Below, piece after piece: positions 16,429 to 25,076 of a stretch of DNA of 64,000 bases (position 1 is the stretch's first letter; each line of letters starts with the position of its first letter). Made by a program: the position numbers and the translations under genes. The stretch lies in the NCBI GenBank assembly GCA_963728765.1, contig CAVSKX010000004.1, positions 496,001 through 560,000 of the forward strand, read 5' to 3'. Under the pieces are notes generated by a model. The model ran no database searches. It had not been told where the DNA came from and saw nothing but the letters and a program-made list of their open reading frames with translations. Source of the stretch: AC-32 sp963728765. GTDB lineage: Bacteria; Actinomycetota; Thermoleophilia; Gaiellales; Gaiellaceae.

Positions 16429-17560
16429 CGTCGACCTCGCCGGCCGCCTCGACGAGCGCCAGCGTCACATCGACCATCTCGTACAAGTCCGCGACAGCGA
16501 TCCGCTCGTCGGGCGTGTGGATGTCGGTCATCCCGTTCGCGAGGTTCACGCACTGCAGGCCGCGCTGATTGAACACGTTCGCGTCGGCGCCTCCGCCCGA
16601 GAAGATGTACGACGGCTCGCGCCCGACCCGCTCGAGCGCCGCCGCCGCGATCCGCACAGGCGCGTCGTCGCGGCGGAAGCGATATCCGGGCGACAGGCCC
16701 GAGACCTGCGTCTCGACCTCACACTCCTCCAGGCTCGCCGCGAAGGTGACGGTCTCGAGCATCTCGCGGATCAGGTCGGCGAGCTTTCGCTCGTCGTGGC
16801 TGCGTACCTCCGCGGCGAACTCGCACCATTCGGGGACGACGTTGCGAGCCGTCCCACCCTGGATGCGTCCGACGTTCGCCGAAGTCTCCTCGTCCAGCCG
16901 TCCGAGCCGCAGGTCCGCCACCGCGCGTGCGGCGGCGGCGATGGCGGAGCGCCCGTCCTCCGGGAACATCCCCGCGTGCGCCGCGCGGCCGTGGAAGCGA
17001 ACGTCGAGCTTCTGCTGGTGCGGCGCGCCCAGGATGATCTCGCCGATCGGGCCAGCGTGGTCGTACACGTAGCCGAGCCGAGCGGCCAGCCGCGACTCGT
17101 CGAACGCGTCGGCGCCCATGAGGCCGACCTCTTCCTTCGGCGTGAACAGCAGCTCGATGCCGGGATGGGTCCGGCCGTCTTCGATCAGGCGCGCAGCCGC
17201 CTCGAGCATCGCCGCCACCGCAGACTTGTCGTCGGCGCCCAGGATCGTGCCGGTCGCGTTTCGCACCACCTCGTCCTCACCCACGACCGGCTCGATCGCC
17301 GCCTCCGGCAAAACGGTGTCGAGATGCGCGCAGAAGAAGAGGGGCTCGCCGGCACCGTTCGGCTCGAGCCGACAATAGACGTTCCCAATGGTGGAGCCGA
17401 CCTTGGCACCCGCGTCGTCCTCGTCGGCCTCGAGCCCGAGCGCCGTGAGGTAGTCGAGCACGCGGTCAGCGACGGCGCGCTCCTCTCCCGGCGGGCTCGG
17501 CAGCGCCGCGAGCTCGACGAACGTCGCGAGTACATCGGATCCCCAATCAGGTCGGGCCAC
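16418..17560 (-). CDS. M20 family metallopeptidase, PepT-like
   Basis: A 380-residue protein with FFCAHLDTVLP (first zinc His and Asp), TGTILGADDKSAVAAMLEA (bridging Asp), LLFTPKEEVGLMGADAFDES (catalytic Glu pair) and the dimerisation-domain His in HGRAAHAGMFPEDGRSA. These are M20B tripeptidase (PepT/YqjE) features; it probably trims small peptides in the cytoplasm. The GTG start has TACGAT 6 nt upstream. It is followed by the DUF3866 gene in the same operon and is divergent from a PAS-domain gene. Confidence 0.88.
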   Translation of the reverse strand: MARPDWGSDVLATFVELAALPSPPGEERAVADRVLDYLTALGLEADEDDAGAKVGSTIGNVYCRLEPNGAGEPLFFCAHLDTVLPEAAIEPVVGEDEVVRNATGTILGADDKSAVAAMLEAAARLIEDGRTHPGIELLFTPKEEVGLMGADAFDESRLAARLGYVYDHAGPIGEIILGAPHQQKLDVRFHGRAAHAGMFPEDGRSAIAAAARAVADLRLGRLDEETSANVGRIQGGTARNVVPEWCEFAAEVRSHDERKLADLIREMLETVTFAASLEECEVETQVSGLSPGYRFRRDDAPVRIAAAALERVGREPSYIFSGGGADANVFNQRGLQCVNLANGMTDIHTPDERIAVADLYEMVDVTLALVEAAGEVDGGA

Positions 17561-17566
17561 TAGGCG

Positions 17567-17572
17567 ATCGTA
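17567..17572 (-). promoter_or_regulatory. -10 box TACGAT of the M20 peptidase gene
   Basis: TACGAT ends 6 nt before the GTG at 17560; the divergent PAS gene has its own box only 12 bp away. Confidence 0.45.
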
Positions 17573-17583
17573 GACGCGCGCGT

Positions 17584-17589
17584 TAGATT
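17584..17589 (+). promoter_or_regulatory. -10 box TAGATT of the PAS gene
   Basis: TAGATT ends 6 nt before the ATG at 17596, a leaderless arrangement. Confidence 0.5.
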
Positions 17590-17595
17590 CATCGC

Positions 17596-17949
17596 ATGAG
17601 CACGTCGGAGCCGCTCGTGCAGACAGTCCTCCTCGGCGAGGCCGTCGAGCATGCGCCGGTAGCGATCCTCGTCGCCGACGAGGAGATGCGGTACGTCGCC
17701 GCCAACGCGACCGCGACGAAGCTGCTCGGCTACACGCGGGAGGAGTTCCTGCAGCTGCGAGTGACCGACGTCGCCGGCTCCCCCGAGGCCGAGGGAGAAT
17801 TCGAGGCGATGATCGCTGCGGGAGAGCTGATGGGCCGCACGACCGTCATCTGCAAGGACGGCTCGAAGCGCAGCCTGCGTCACCGGTCGAGCGAGACGAG
17901 GATCGCGGGCCTGACGTACTACGTCGCCGTGCTCTGGCCCGACTGCTAG
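17596..17949 (+). CDS. Stand-alone PAS domain protein
   Basis: A 117-residue protein consisting of one PAS fold: VEHAPVAILVADEEMRYVAA, NATATKLLGYTREEFLQLRV and KDGSKRSLRHRSSETRIAGL. No kinase, cyclase or DNA-binding domain is attached, so it would have to signal through a partner or act as a small-molecule or redox sensor. The ATG follows a -10 box by 6 nt. Its TAG overlaps the pyrG stop in convergent orientation, leaving no space for a terminator between them. Confidence 0.85.
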   Translation: MSTSEPLVQTVLLGEAVEHAPVAILVADEEMRYVAANATATKLLGYTREEFLQLRVTDVAGSPEAEGEFEAMIAAGELMGRTTVICKDGSKRSLRHRSSETRIAGLTYYVAVLWPDC

Positions 17950-19592
17950 GACGCAGCGACCGCACTCGTCGCACGCTCGCGTGAGCGCGCGAAGGAGGCG
18001 CCGACGAAGTCGCGGAACAACGGCGCCGGCCGTGTCGGCCGCGACTTGAACTCCGGATGGAACTGGCTCGCGACGAACCACGGGTGATCGCGGAGCTCGA
18101 CGATCTCGACCAGCCGCCCTTCCTGAAACGTCCCGGACACGACGAGCCCGGCGTCCACGAGCTGCGGCCGGAGGTGGTTGTTCACCTCGTAGCGATGCCG
18201 GTGCCGCTCGTTGATCACGAGCTCGTTGTAGGCGGCGAGGGCGCGCGTCCCCTCCGCCAGCTCGACCGCCTGCGCGCCGAGGCGCATGGTCCCGCCGAGG
18301 TCCTCGATCTCCTTCTGCTCGGGCAGCAGGTCGATCACCGGGAACGGCGTCTCCGGGTCCATCTCCGTCGAGTTCGCGCCTTCGAGGCCGACCACGTGCC
18401 GTGCGTACTCCGAGACCGCGACGTGCATCCCCAGGCAGATGCCGAGGTACGGGATGCCGTGCTCGCGCGCCACGCGACAGGCGAGGATCTTGCCCTCCCA
18501 GCCGCGCGACCCGAAGCCACCGGGTACGAGGACGCCGTCGACCGACTCGAGCTCTTCCTGCGCCTCCTCGAGCGACATCCCCTCCGCGTCGAACCAGCGC
18601 ACGTGCACCGAACAGCCGTGTTGGACGCCCGCGTGCTTGAGCGCCTCGTGCACCGAGAGGTAGGCGTCGCGCAGCTTCACGTACTTCCCGACGAGCGCGA
18701 TCTCGACGTCGCCTGCCCGCGGGGCGAGGATGCGCTCGGTCAGCTCGAGCCACTCGCCGAGCTGCGCCTCGCCCTCCGGCAGCCCCAGCTTCTCGCAGAC
18801 CAGGGCGTCGAAGCCCTCCGCCTGCAACGCCGACGGGACGAGATAGAGGTCGTCGACGTCGTGGTTCGCGATCACCGCGCTCGGCTCGAGGTCGGCGAAG
18901 AGCGCGATCTTCTCGCGGATGTCCGCGGAGATCGGGTCGCGCGAGCGGGCGACGATGATGTCCGGGTGCACGCCGATGCGGCGCAGCTCGTTGACCGAGT
19001 GCTGCGTCGGCTTCGTCTTCAGCTCGCCGGCGGTGTCGATGAACGGCACGAGCGTGACGTGCACGTAGCAGACGTTCTCCGGGCCGGCCTCCCGCCGGAA
19101 CTGGCGGATCGCCTCGAGGAACGGGAGCGACTCGATGTCTCCGACGGTTCCGCCGATCTCGGTCACGACCACGTCGCAGTCGCTGGCCTCGGTCGCGCTG
19201 CGGATCCGCTCCTTGATCTCGTTCGTGATGTGCGGGATCACCTGCACCGTGGAACCGAGGTACTCGCCCTTTCGCTCCTTGCGGATCACGCGGTCCCAGA
19301 TCGCTCCGGCGGTGTGGTTCGAGGTGCGCGAGAGGTTCTCGTCGATGAACCGCTCGTAGTGGCCGATGTCGAGGTCGGTCTCGGCGCCGTCCTCGGTGAC
19401 GAAGACCTCGCCGTGCTGGAACGGGCTCATCGTGCCCGGGTCGACGTTGATGTACGGGTCGAACTTCTGCACCTGCACCTTCAGCCCGCGGGCCTTCAGC
19501 AGGCGGCCGAGCGAGGCGGCGGTGATGCCCTTGCCGAGCGACGAGACGACGCCGCCGGTGACGAAGACGTACTTCGGCGGCCGCCGGGCCAT
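17946..19592 (-). CDS. pyrG: CTP synthase
   Basis: A 548-residue enzyme. The synthetase domain starts KYVFVTGGVVSSLGKGITAA with P-loop and IGGTVGDIESLPFLEAIRQF; the glutamine amidotransferase domain has PYLGICLGMHVAV (Cys nucleophile) and SQFHPEFKSRP (His-Glu). It makes CTP from UTP, ATP and glutamine. Its ATG overlaps the TAA of the upstream glycosyltransferase fusion (TAATG), placing it last in the tlyA-to-pyrG operon, as in mycobacteria where pyrG follows the steA/mctB genes. Confidence 0.96.
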   Translation of the reverse strand: MARRPPKYVFVTGGVVSSLGKGITAASLGRLLKARGLKVQVQKFDPYINVDPGTMSPFQHGEVFVTEDGAETDLDIGHYERFIDENLSRTSNHTAGAIWDRVIRKERKGEYLGSTVQVIPHITNEIKERIRSATEASDCDVVVTEIGGTVGDIESLPFLEAIRQFRREAGPENVCYVHVTLVPFIDTAGELKTKPTQHSVNELRRIGVHPDIIVARSRDPISADIREKIALFADLEPSAVIANHDVDDLYLVPSALQAEGFDALVCEKLGLPEGEAQLGEWLELTERILAPRAGDVEIALVGKYVKLRDAYLSVHEALKHAGVQHGCSVHVRWFDAEGMSLEEAQEELESVDGVLVPGGFGSRGWEGKILACRVAREHGIPYLGICLGMHVAVSEYARHVVGLEGANSTEMDPETPFPVIDLLPEQKEIEDLGGTMRLGAQAVELAEGTRALAAYNELVINERHRHRYEVNNHLRPQLVDAGLVVSGTFQEGRLVEIVELRDHPWFVASQFHPEFKSRPTRPAPLFRDFVGASFARSRERATSAVAAS

Positions 19593-20833
19593 TACGGACG
19601 CCCCCACGCGTCGAGCTCGCGCAGGCCGCGCGTGCGTTCGATCAGGGCGCCGAGGGAGCGAGTCTCGCCGGCAACGGTCAGTGCCGCGAGCGCTGCAATC
19701 GAAAGGATTTGCCCCCTGCCCGTGAGTTTGCTCACGGATCCGTAACCTAGCACGGCCCCAAGACCGTTCGCCCCTGCGTCTCCGAGCATCGTCATCTCGC
19801 GGAGATCGTAGGGAGCAAGCAGGACGGCGATCGGAACGTACGCCTTCGCGGGCCCGCGGACGAGCAGCGCGCCGGCGAAGAACGCCTTCAGGGCTCGCCC
19901 GGGACGCGTGTCGAGCTGGTTGAGCGCGTTCGCGGCGAGGCCGACGAGCGTCGCGGACCGCAGGGAACGGGTGGCTGCGAGCGCGACGAGCGGGATGCCG
20001 ACGGCCTTGGCAGCCCCGGTCGTCGAGCCCCGCGTGAGGTGGGCGCGGAAGCCGCGCTCGGGGCCGCTCCACAGGTCGTCGACGAGGCCGAGCGCAACCG
20101 CCGCGGCGACGCCGAGTCGCACCCGCCTGGGCGCGCCCGCGCCGCCGAGCGCGACCAGCGCGCCGACGAGCGGGAGCCGGAGGCCGCGGTGGTTCGTGGC
20201 GGTCGGCCCGCACGCGAGCCCGGCGTCGAGCAGCTGGCGGCCGCGGTGCAGAAAGCCGCGCGTGTCGCGGCCGGTCGCCCGGTGGCGCAGCGGCAGCTCG
20301 CGTTCCTCCACACTCAGGCCCGCGCAGACGGCGTCGATCGTCATCCGCACCTCGCAGCCGAATCCCGGCGCGAGCGGGAAGCAGACCTCGCGAGCGGCTG
20401 CCGAGAGCGCGCGCTGGCCCGAGAGCGGCTCGCGGGCATCGAAGCCGCTCAGCGCACGGATGAGCGCGCGGCCCGCGCGCTTCGCGATCCCAAAGCCGCC
20501 GCCCCATCGTTCCGCGAACGCCGCAATTGCGAGGTCGGCGCCGTCATCCAGGAGCGGCGCGAGGTCACCGGCGAGATCGGCATCGCAGAGCAGCAGCGAG
20601 CCGGGCGGAGCCTCGCGCTCGACGAGCGTCAGCGCTTGGCCTTTGCCGAGGCGCGGCAGCCGCACGACGTGGGCGCCTGCGCGCTCGGCGGCCTGAGCGG
20701 TACCGTCACGCGAGCCGTCGTCGGCCACGAGCACCTCCGCGTCGGGGAAGGCGCCCAGCAGAGCCGCCACCGTCTCCCCGATTCGCGCCTCTTCGTCCCG
20801 CGCCGCGATCAGGATCGCGAACGGCTCAGCCAC
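19592..20833 (-). CDS. GT2 glycosyltransferase fused to an MraY/WecA-like membrane domain
   Basis: A 413-residue protein with two parts. Residues 1-190 are a family-2 glycosyltransferase: ILIAARDEEARIGETVAALL, VLVADDGSRDGTAQAAERAG, a metal-binding LLLCDADLAGDL and an acceptor region ending LRHRATGRDTRGFLHRG. Residues 205-400 are hydrophobic and carry the hallmarks of polyprenyl-phosphate phosphosugar transferases: LVDDLWSGPERGFRAHLTRG, NALNQLDTRPGRALKAF and MTMLGDAGANGLGAVLGY. Together they suggest building or extending a lipid-linked sugar. It lies between mctB and pyrG, in a cluster linked to cell division in actinomycetes. Substrates are unknown. Confidence 0.75.
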   Translation of the reverse strand: MAEPFAILIAARDEEARIGETVAALLGAFPDAEVLVADDGSRDGTAQAAERAGAHVVRLPRLGKGQALTLVEREAPPGSLLLCDADLAGDLAPLLDDGADLAIAAFAERWGGGFGIAKRAGRALIRALSGFDAREPLSGQRALSAAAREVCFPLAPGFGCEVRMTIDAVCAGLSVEERELPLRHRATGRDTRGFLHRGRQLLDAGLACGPTATNHRGLRLPLVGALVALGGAGAPRRVRLGVAAAVALGLVDDLWSGPERGFRAHLTRGSTTGAAKAVGIPLVALAATRSLRSATLVGLAANALNQLDTRPGRALKAFFAGALLVRGPAKAYVPIAVLLAPYDLREMTMLGDAGANGLGAVLGYGSVSKLTGRGQILSIAALAALTVAGETRSLGALIERTRGLRELDAWGRP

Positions 20834-21707
20834 CCTCAGCGGTAGGCGTCGGCCACGGCGGGAGTGCGCCGTCCTCGGCGGACTTCTTCACGCCGTACTG
20901 CCCGGCGTCGGTTCCCGCGAGCAACAGGACCGTCCCCAGTCGCCCCACTCGCGTATCCACGTTGTCGACCGATGAGAGGCCCGCCTGCGCGAAGGCCTTC
21001 GTGGCCGAGTGCGCCGCGTCCGTCTGCTCGACGCCGACCGCCGGGACGGCAACCGACCCGAGCCCCGAGTAGAGGCCAAGTAGGAAGCGACTCGTGGCAC
21101 CGCGTTGGGGATCTGCGGTGCGTACGACGACGACGCCGTCGGCCGGCGCCTTGTTCGCGCCTTCGCGGTTCTCGACGAGCGCCGCGTTGAGCGAGTCCCA
21201 GAGCGGCGTGTCGCCGCCGAGCATCAGCTCCTGGCCGAGGGCACGGCCGAGGGCCTCGACGTTTTGCCTCCCGCGGAGCCCGACGGCCGCGGGCTGGCCC
21301 TTCAGCGCCGAGTTGAGCTGGCGCAGGTCGATCGGCACCTTCAGCGCCCGCAGGCGCAGCTGCTGCGCGCCGCTGTCCAGGAACAGGCGGTTGATCTCCG
21401 AGCGGATGCCACCTTTGACGTCGCCGACGAAGACCACCGCGATCTGCTTTCCGCGCAGGCGATTCTTCGCGAGCACCGGGTACGTCTCGTTGATGTACGC
21501 GAGTGCCGCTTGCTGCTCGCGACCGTCCAAGTTCGACTGCGCGGCGTTCTGGTCGAGCTGGCGCTGGTACTTCGCGACCTGCTCTTCGAGGAACTTCGTC
21601 TTCTGGTTGTCGACAGGGCCGGAGATGCCGACGCCGACGAGGATCCCGATGATCAGCGCCAGGAAGACGGCCGCGAGCGAGGCGACGTGATAGCGAAGGT
21701 CGAACAT
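20826..21707 (-). CDS. mctB: MctB/SteB-type copper-transport or cytokinesis protein
   Basis: A 293-residue protein starting MFDLRYHVASLAAVFLALIIG, with one N-terminal membrane span, a coiled-coil (KFLEEQVAKYQRQLDQNAAQ) and an extracytoplasmic alpha/beta domain. The N-terminus is the signature of the family known as MctB (outer-membrane copper protein in mycobacteria) and SteB (partner of SteA in streptomycete cell division). Partner steA lies two genes upstream. Its stop overlaps the GT fusion start by 8 nt. Confidence 0.82.
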   Translation of the reverse strand: MFDLRYHVASLAAVFLALIIGILVGVGISGPVDNQKTKFLEEQVAKYQRQLDQNAAQSNLDGREQQAALAYINETYPVLAKNRLRGKQIAVVFVGDVKGGIRSEINRLFLDSGAQQLRLRALKVPIDLRQLNSALKGQPAAVGLRGRQNVEALGRALGQELMLGGDTPLWDSLNAALVENREGANKAPADGVVVVRTADPQRGATSRFLLGLYSGLGSVAVPAVGVEQTDAAHSATKAFAQAGLSSVDNVDTRVGRLGTVLLLAGTDAGQYGVKKSAEDGALPPWPTPTAEGG

Positions 21708-21712
21708 GTCAA

Positions 21713-22135
21713 CTAGAGCTCTGCGGCAGTCTGGCACAGGGCGTGCAGGCGCCTGAGGGCGTTTCGCGGGAGCGAGCGGCGCAGGCCGACCAGGAACGGC
21801 CCACTGACGGTGAGGATCGCACGCGTGTGGTGGTTGCCGGCGTCCGCGAGCTCCAGCTCGACGTCGAGGCGCTCGCTCGTCATGTACCAGGTCACGCGCT
21901 TCAGCGGCTCGACCTCGAGTACGACCAGTGTCGACTCGACGCCCGGCCGGCGTAACAGGCCGGGCCGCATCGCCGCGTGCAGCTTCCAGCGTGCGGCCGG
22001 CGCCAGTCCCCGCCGATCGGGGGTGACTCCGGCGACACCCGGCCACCAGTCGGAGAAATGGTGCGGCTCGGCCAGGAAGAGCCAGACGTCCTCGAGGGGT
22101 GCGAGCAGCTCGCGGGCTTCAGCGTACGTGGGCAC
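21713..22135 (-). CDS. SRPBCC (START/polyketide-cyclase fold) protein
   Basis: A 140-residue protein: MPTYAEARELLAPLEDVWLF, LAEPHHFSDWWPGVAGVTPD and VLEVEPLKRVTWYMTSERLD. The P-x-x-V-W-x-F-L-A-x-P-x-x-x-x-x-W-W-P pattern is typical of hydrophobic-ligand-binding SRPBCC proteins. It is inserted between steA and mctB, genes that are normally adjacent, with gaps of 9 and 5 nt. A lipid or polyprenyl ligand would fit the neighbourhood, but this is speculative. Its GTG start has AAAGGA upstream. Confidence 0.7.
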   Translation of the reverse strand: MPTYAEARELLAPLEDVWLFLAEPHHFSDWWPGVAGVTPDRRGLAPAARWKLHAAMRPGLLRRPGVESTLVVLEVEPLKRVTWYMTSERLDVELELADAGNHHTRAILTVSGPFLVGLRRSLPRNALRRLHALCQTAAEL

Positions 22136-22144
22136 CTGGTCCTT

Positions 22145-23278
22145 TTAGCCGAGGCCGAGCAGGTCGCGAATGCGCTGGCCGAGCAAGCTGATGAAATCAC
22201 GCAGCCCGGGGGATGCGGCGACGGCGACGACCACGGCGCCGAGGCCGGCGACGGCGAACAGGATCAGCGGCCACAGACCGACCTGCCGGCTCACCAGCCG
22301 GGAGACACCCTTCGCGTCGATCAGGATCTCGCCGACCTTGAGCCGTGTCACGAACGTCGAGGACATCCCCGCGCGGTCGCGCTCGAGGAACTCGGTCAGG
22401 TTGAAGTGCGTCCCGACGGCGACGATCAGCTCGGCGCCCTTCTCGAACGCGAGCAGCAGTGCGATGTCCTCGCTGATCCCGGGTGCGGAGACGGTCGAGT
22501 AGCCGAGGCCGAGGCGGTCGAGCCTGGGTGCGCCCGGTGCGGCGCCGTTGCGGTAGGCGTGCACGACGAGCTCCGCACCGTTGCGAAGCGCGTCGTCCGA
22601 GACGGAATCCATGTCGCCGACGATCACGTCCGGCTTCATGCCGGCCGCGAGCAGCGCGTCGGCGCCGCCGTCGACGCCGACGAGGACGGGCTTGAAGTCG
22701 CGCACGTAGGGCCGCACGATCGCGAGGTCGCGCTTGTAGCCGGGCCCTCGCGCGACGACGAGCGCGTGTCGCTCTCGGAAGCGCGTCTCGAGCGCGGGGA
22801 AGTCGATGCCCTGAGTGAGCAGCCGGCCCTCGTCGCGCAGATACCGCAGCGTGTTCTCGGCGAAGCCCTCGAGCGCCTCGGTGACGCGGCCCTGCTGCTC
22901 CGCGAGCGCGCGGTGGAGCTCCTCGGCGGCCAGCGAGCGGCCGTTCGCGAGGCAGGTGCCGTTGCGGAAGACGCTTGCGCCGCGCACGGTGACGTCCTCG
23001 CCGTCGTGGAGCTCGTCAAACAGCGCTGTCCCCGGGGCGTCGATCAGGCGGACGCCGCCCCGGACAAGCAGCAGCGGGCCGGGGTTCGGGAAGCGGCCGG
23101 TCTGCGACTGCGCGACGTTCACCACCACGCGTACGCCCGAGTCGAGCAGCTCCTCCGCCGAGACGCGGTCGATGTCCTGGTGGTCGATGATCGCGACGTC
23201 GTCGGGCCCGAGGCGGCTGACCAGGTTCTTCGTGCGCTTGCCCAGGCGTGCCCTGCCGGTGAACTCGACGAAGCTCAT
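22145..23278 (-). CDS. steA: Putative cytokinetic ring protein SteA
   Basis: A 377-residue protein: IDHQDIDRVSAEELLDSGVR and NVAQSQTGRFPNPGPLLLV at the N-terminus, a thiamine-pyrophosphokinase-like core with PVLVGVDGGADALLAAGMKP and DVIVGDMDSVSD (about 200-235), and a C-terminal membrane helix (LWPLILFAVAGLGAVVVAV). This is the SteA architecture; in streptomycetes SteA works with SteB in septation. Its ATG overlaps the recN stop by 4 nt. Confidence 0.88.
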   Translation of the reverse strand: MSFVEFTGRARLGKRTKNLVSRLGPDDVAIIDHQDIDRVSAEELLDSGVRVVVNVAQSQTGRFPNPGPLLLVRGGVRLIDAPGTALFDELHDGEDVTVRGASVFRNGTCLANGRSLAAEELHRALAEQQGRVTEALEGFAENTLRYLRDEGRLLTQGIDFPALETRFRERHALVVARGPGYKRDLAIVRPYVRDFKPVLVGVDGGADALLAAGMKPDVIVGDMDSVSDDALRNGAELVVHAYRNGAAPGAPRLDRLGLGYSTVSAPGISEDIALLLAFEKGAELIVAVGTHFNLTEFLERDRAGMSSTFVTRLKVGEILIDAKGVSRLVSRQVGLWPLILFAVAGLGAVVVAVAASPGLRDFISLLGQRIRDLLGLG

Positions 23279-24909
23279 CGTTCTTGCTGGACGGCCGAGA
23301 TGAACTGCTCGCCGCCGAGCATGCGCGTCAGCTCGTCGCGGCGCTCGTCCTCGGCCAGCTCGTCGATGGTGGTGTGCGTCGGGTCCCCAGGAACCTTCTC
23401 GACGCGGAAATGCCGGTCGGCGACGGACGCGATCTGCGGCAGGTGCGTGATCGTGATCACCTGAGCGCGGCCGGCGAGACGGCGGAGTGTCTCCCCTACC
23501 GCGTGTGCTGTGTGCCCGCCGATGCCGGCATCGATCTCGTCGAAAACCATCGTCTCGCCGCCGCCGACCGCCGCGATCGCGAGCGCGATCCGGGAGAGCT
23601 CGCCGCCGGAGGCCGTCTCCGCGACAGGGGCGAAGGGGAGGCCGGCGTTCGGCCGGATCAGGAAGGCGGCCTCGTCGGCGCCGGTCGGGCCGGGCTCGCG
23701 CTCGCGCAGCTCGACGCGGAACTCGCCGTCGCCCAGGCCGATGCCCTGCAGCTCCTCGGCGACCGCGGCCGCAAAGGGCTCGGCCGCCGCCGTGCGGTTT
23801 GAGCGCAACCCGGCGGCGAGCTTCTGGACGGTCGCTTCGGCCTCGGACAGCGCCTTTGCGGCGGCCGCGACCGGGTCGGCGCCGGCGTCGAGCGCCTGTA
23901 GCTCGGTGCGCGCCTCGGCCCCGCGCGCGAGCAGCTCCTCGGAGGTCTCGCAGCGGAAGCGCCTGCGCGCCGCGGCGATGCGGTCGAGCTCGGCCTCGAC
24001 GTGCTCGAGGCGGTCCGGCTCCGCTTCGAGGGACGCGAGGAACGCACGCAGCTCGGAGGCGGTGTCGCGGAGGCGCAGCTCGACGTCACGGAGCTCGTTC
24101 CCGGCGCGCTCGAGCTCGGGTGCCAGGCGCTCCAGCGGGGCGACCGCGCGCTCGGCGGTCGCTGCGAGCCCGGCCGCACCGTCGCCGTCGTCCGGGGCGA
24201 GGGCCTCGCCTGCGGCGGCGGCGCCTTCCGCGAGCTCGGTGACGTGGCGCAGCCGTTCACGCTCGGCGCGCAGCTCGTCCTCTGTGGTGGCCTCGAGGCC
24301 CTCCGTGTCCTCGACGAGCGCCCGTAACTCCGCCAGGCGCGCCTCCGCGGCGGCGGCGTCCTGGGTCAGCTCGTCGTGGCGCCGGCGCGCCGCCGCGAGC
24401 TCGCGCCAGGCGATTCGTAGCTCGGAACGTCGCCGCTGCTGCTCGTCGCCCGCGAACGCGTCGAGCACGTCGAGCTGGTACGCCGGCCGGGCGAGGCGGC
24501 GCTGCTCGAACTGGCCCGACATGGCGATCAGCCGCTCGGCCGCCGCTGCGACGTCCTCGCGGGCGGCGCTCCGGCCCCACGCGTACGCGCGCGTTCGACC
24601 GTCCGGGAAGACGCGGCGCGCGAGAACGAGACCGTCCTCGTCCTGGGGGCGCAGTTCGGCGAGAGCGCCCAGCTCGTCGTCGTCGAAGAACCCCAGGGGC
24701 GGGTCGAGCTCGGCCTCGACGTAGGCCTCGTCGCCGTCGGGCCCGACGAGCGCCGCGTCGCCGCGGGCGCCGAGCAGCAGGCCGATCGCCTGGGCGAGGA
24801 TCGTCTTGCCGGCACCGGTCTCGCCGGTGATCGCGTTGAGCGCCGGGCCGAAGGCGAGCTCGACCCGGCGGATGAGGACCAGGTTGTCGATGCGCAGGCG
24901 CCGAAGCAC
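23275..24909 (-). CDS. recN: DNA repair protein RecN
   Basis: A 544-residue SMC-like ATPase: LRRLRIDNLVLIRRVELAFG, Walker A AITGETGAGKTILAQAIGLL, a long coiled-coil centre rich in Glu/Arg/Ala, and C-terminal ASGGELSRIALAIAAV signature and FDEIDAGIGGHTAHAVGE Walker B. RecN is recruited to double-strand breaks. The GTG start has TAGCAT at 24916-24921 just 6 nt upstream. A 167-nt gap separates it from nadK, so it may be transcribed separately from the upstream operon. Confidence 0.95.
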   Translation of the reverse strand: MLRRLRIDNLVLIRRVELAFGPALNAITGETGAGKTILAQAIGLLLGARGDAALVGPDGDEAYVEAELDPPLGFFDDDELGALAELRPQDEDGLVLARRVFPDGRTRAYAWGRSAAREDVAAAAERLIAMSGQFEQRRLARPAYQLDVLDAFAGDEQQRRRSELRIAWRELAAARRRHDELTQDAAAAEARLAELRALVEDTEGLEATTEDELRAERERLRHVTELAEGAAAAGEALAPDDGDGAAGLAATAERAVAPLERLAPELERAGNELRDVELRLRDTASELRAFLASLEAEPDRLEHVEAELDRIAAARRRFRCETSEELLARGAEARTELQALDAGADPVAAAAKALSEAEATVQKLAAGLRSNRTAAAEPFAAAVAEELQGIGLGDGEFRVELREREPGPTGADEAAFLIRPNAGLPFAPVAETASGGELSRIALAIAAVGGGETMVFDEIDAGIGGHTAHAVGETLRRLAGRAQVITITHLPQIASVADRHFRVEKVPGDPTHTTIDELAEDERRDELTRMLGGEQFISAVQQER

Positions 24910-25076
24910 GCCTGGATGCTACGTCCGCTCGACCGGCGCGGCGACCCGCAGAAACAGCCGAGTGCCGGCGCCGCGTTTTCTGTTCACGCGCGCACCCCTG
25001 GGTGGGTGGGGGTTAGGGACGGTACCGGTCGTGAGCGCACGAGTGTGTGACGGAAATGTGGCGATTATGTGCCTCT
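24910..25076 (-). promoter_or_regulatory. recN promoter region between nadK and recN
   Basis: The gap holds TAGCAT (24916-24921), 6 nt from the recN GTG, and further upstream a GTCACACACT box, 17 nt and TACCGT on the minus strand (about 25018-25047). The same 17-nt spacing is seen in the CACAGACA promoters at 5.9, 15.4 and 60.8 kb. CAGAAA/TTTCTG arms flank a GC-rich centre in between (about 24950-24980). Two start sites for recN are likely. Confidence 0.4.
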
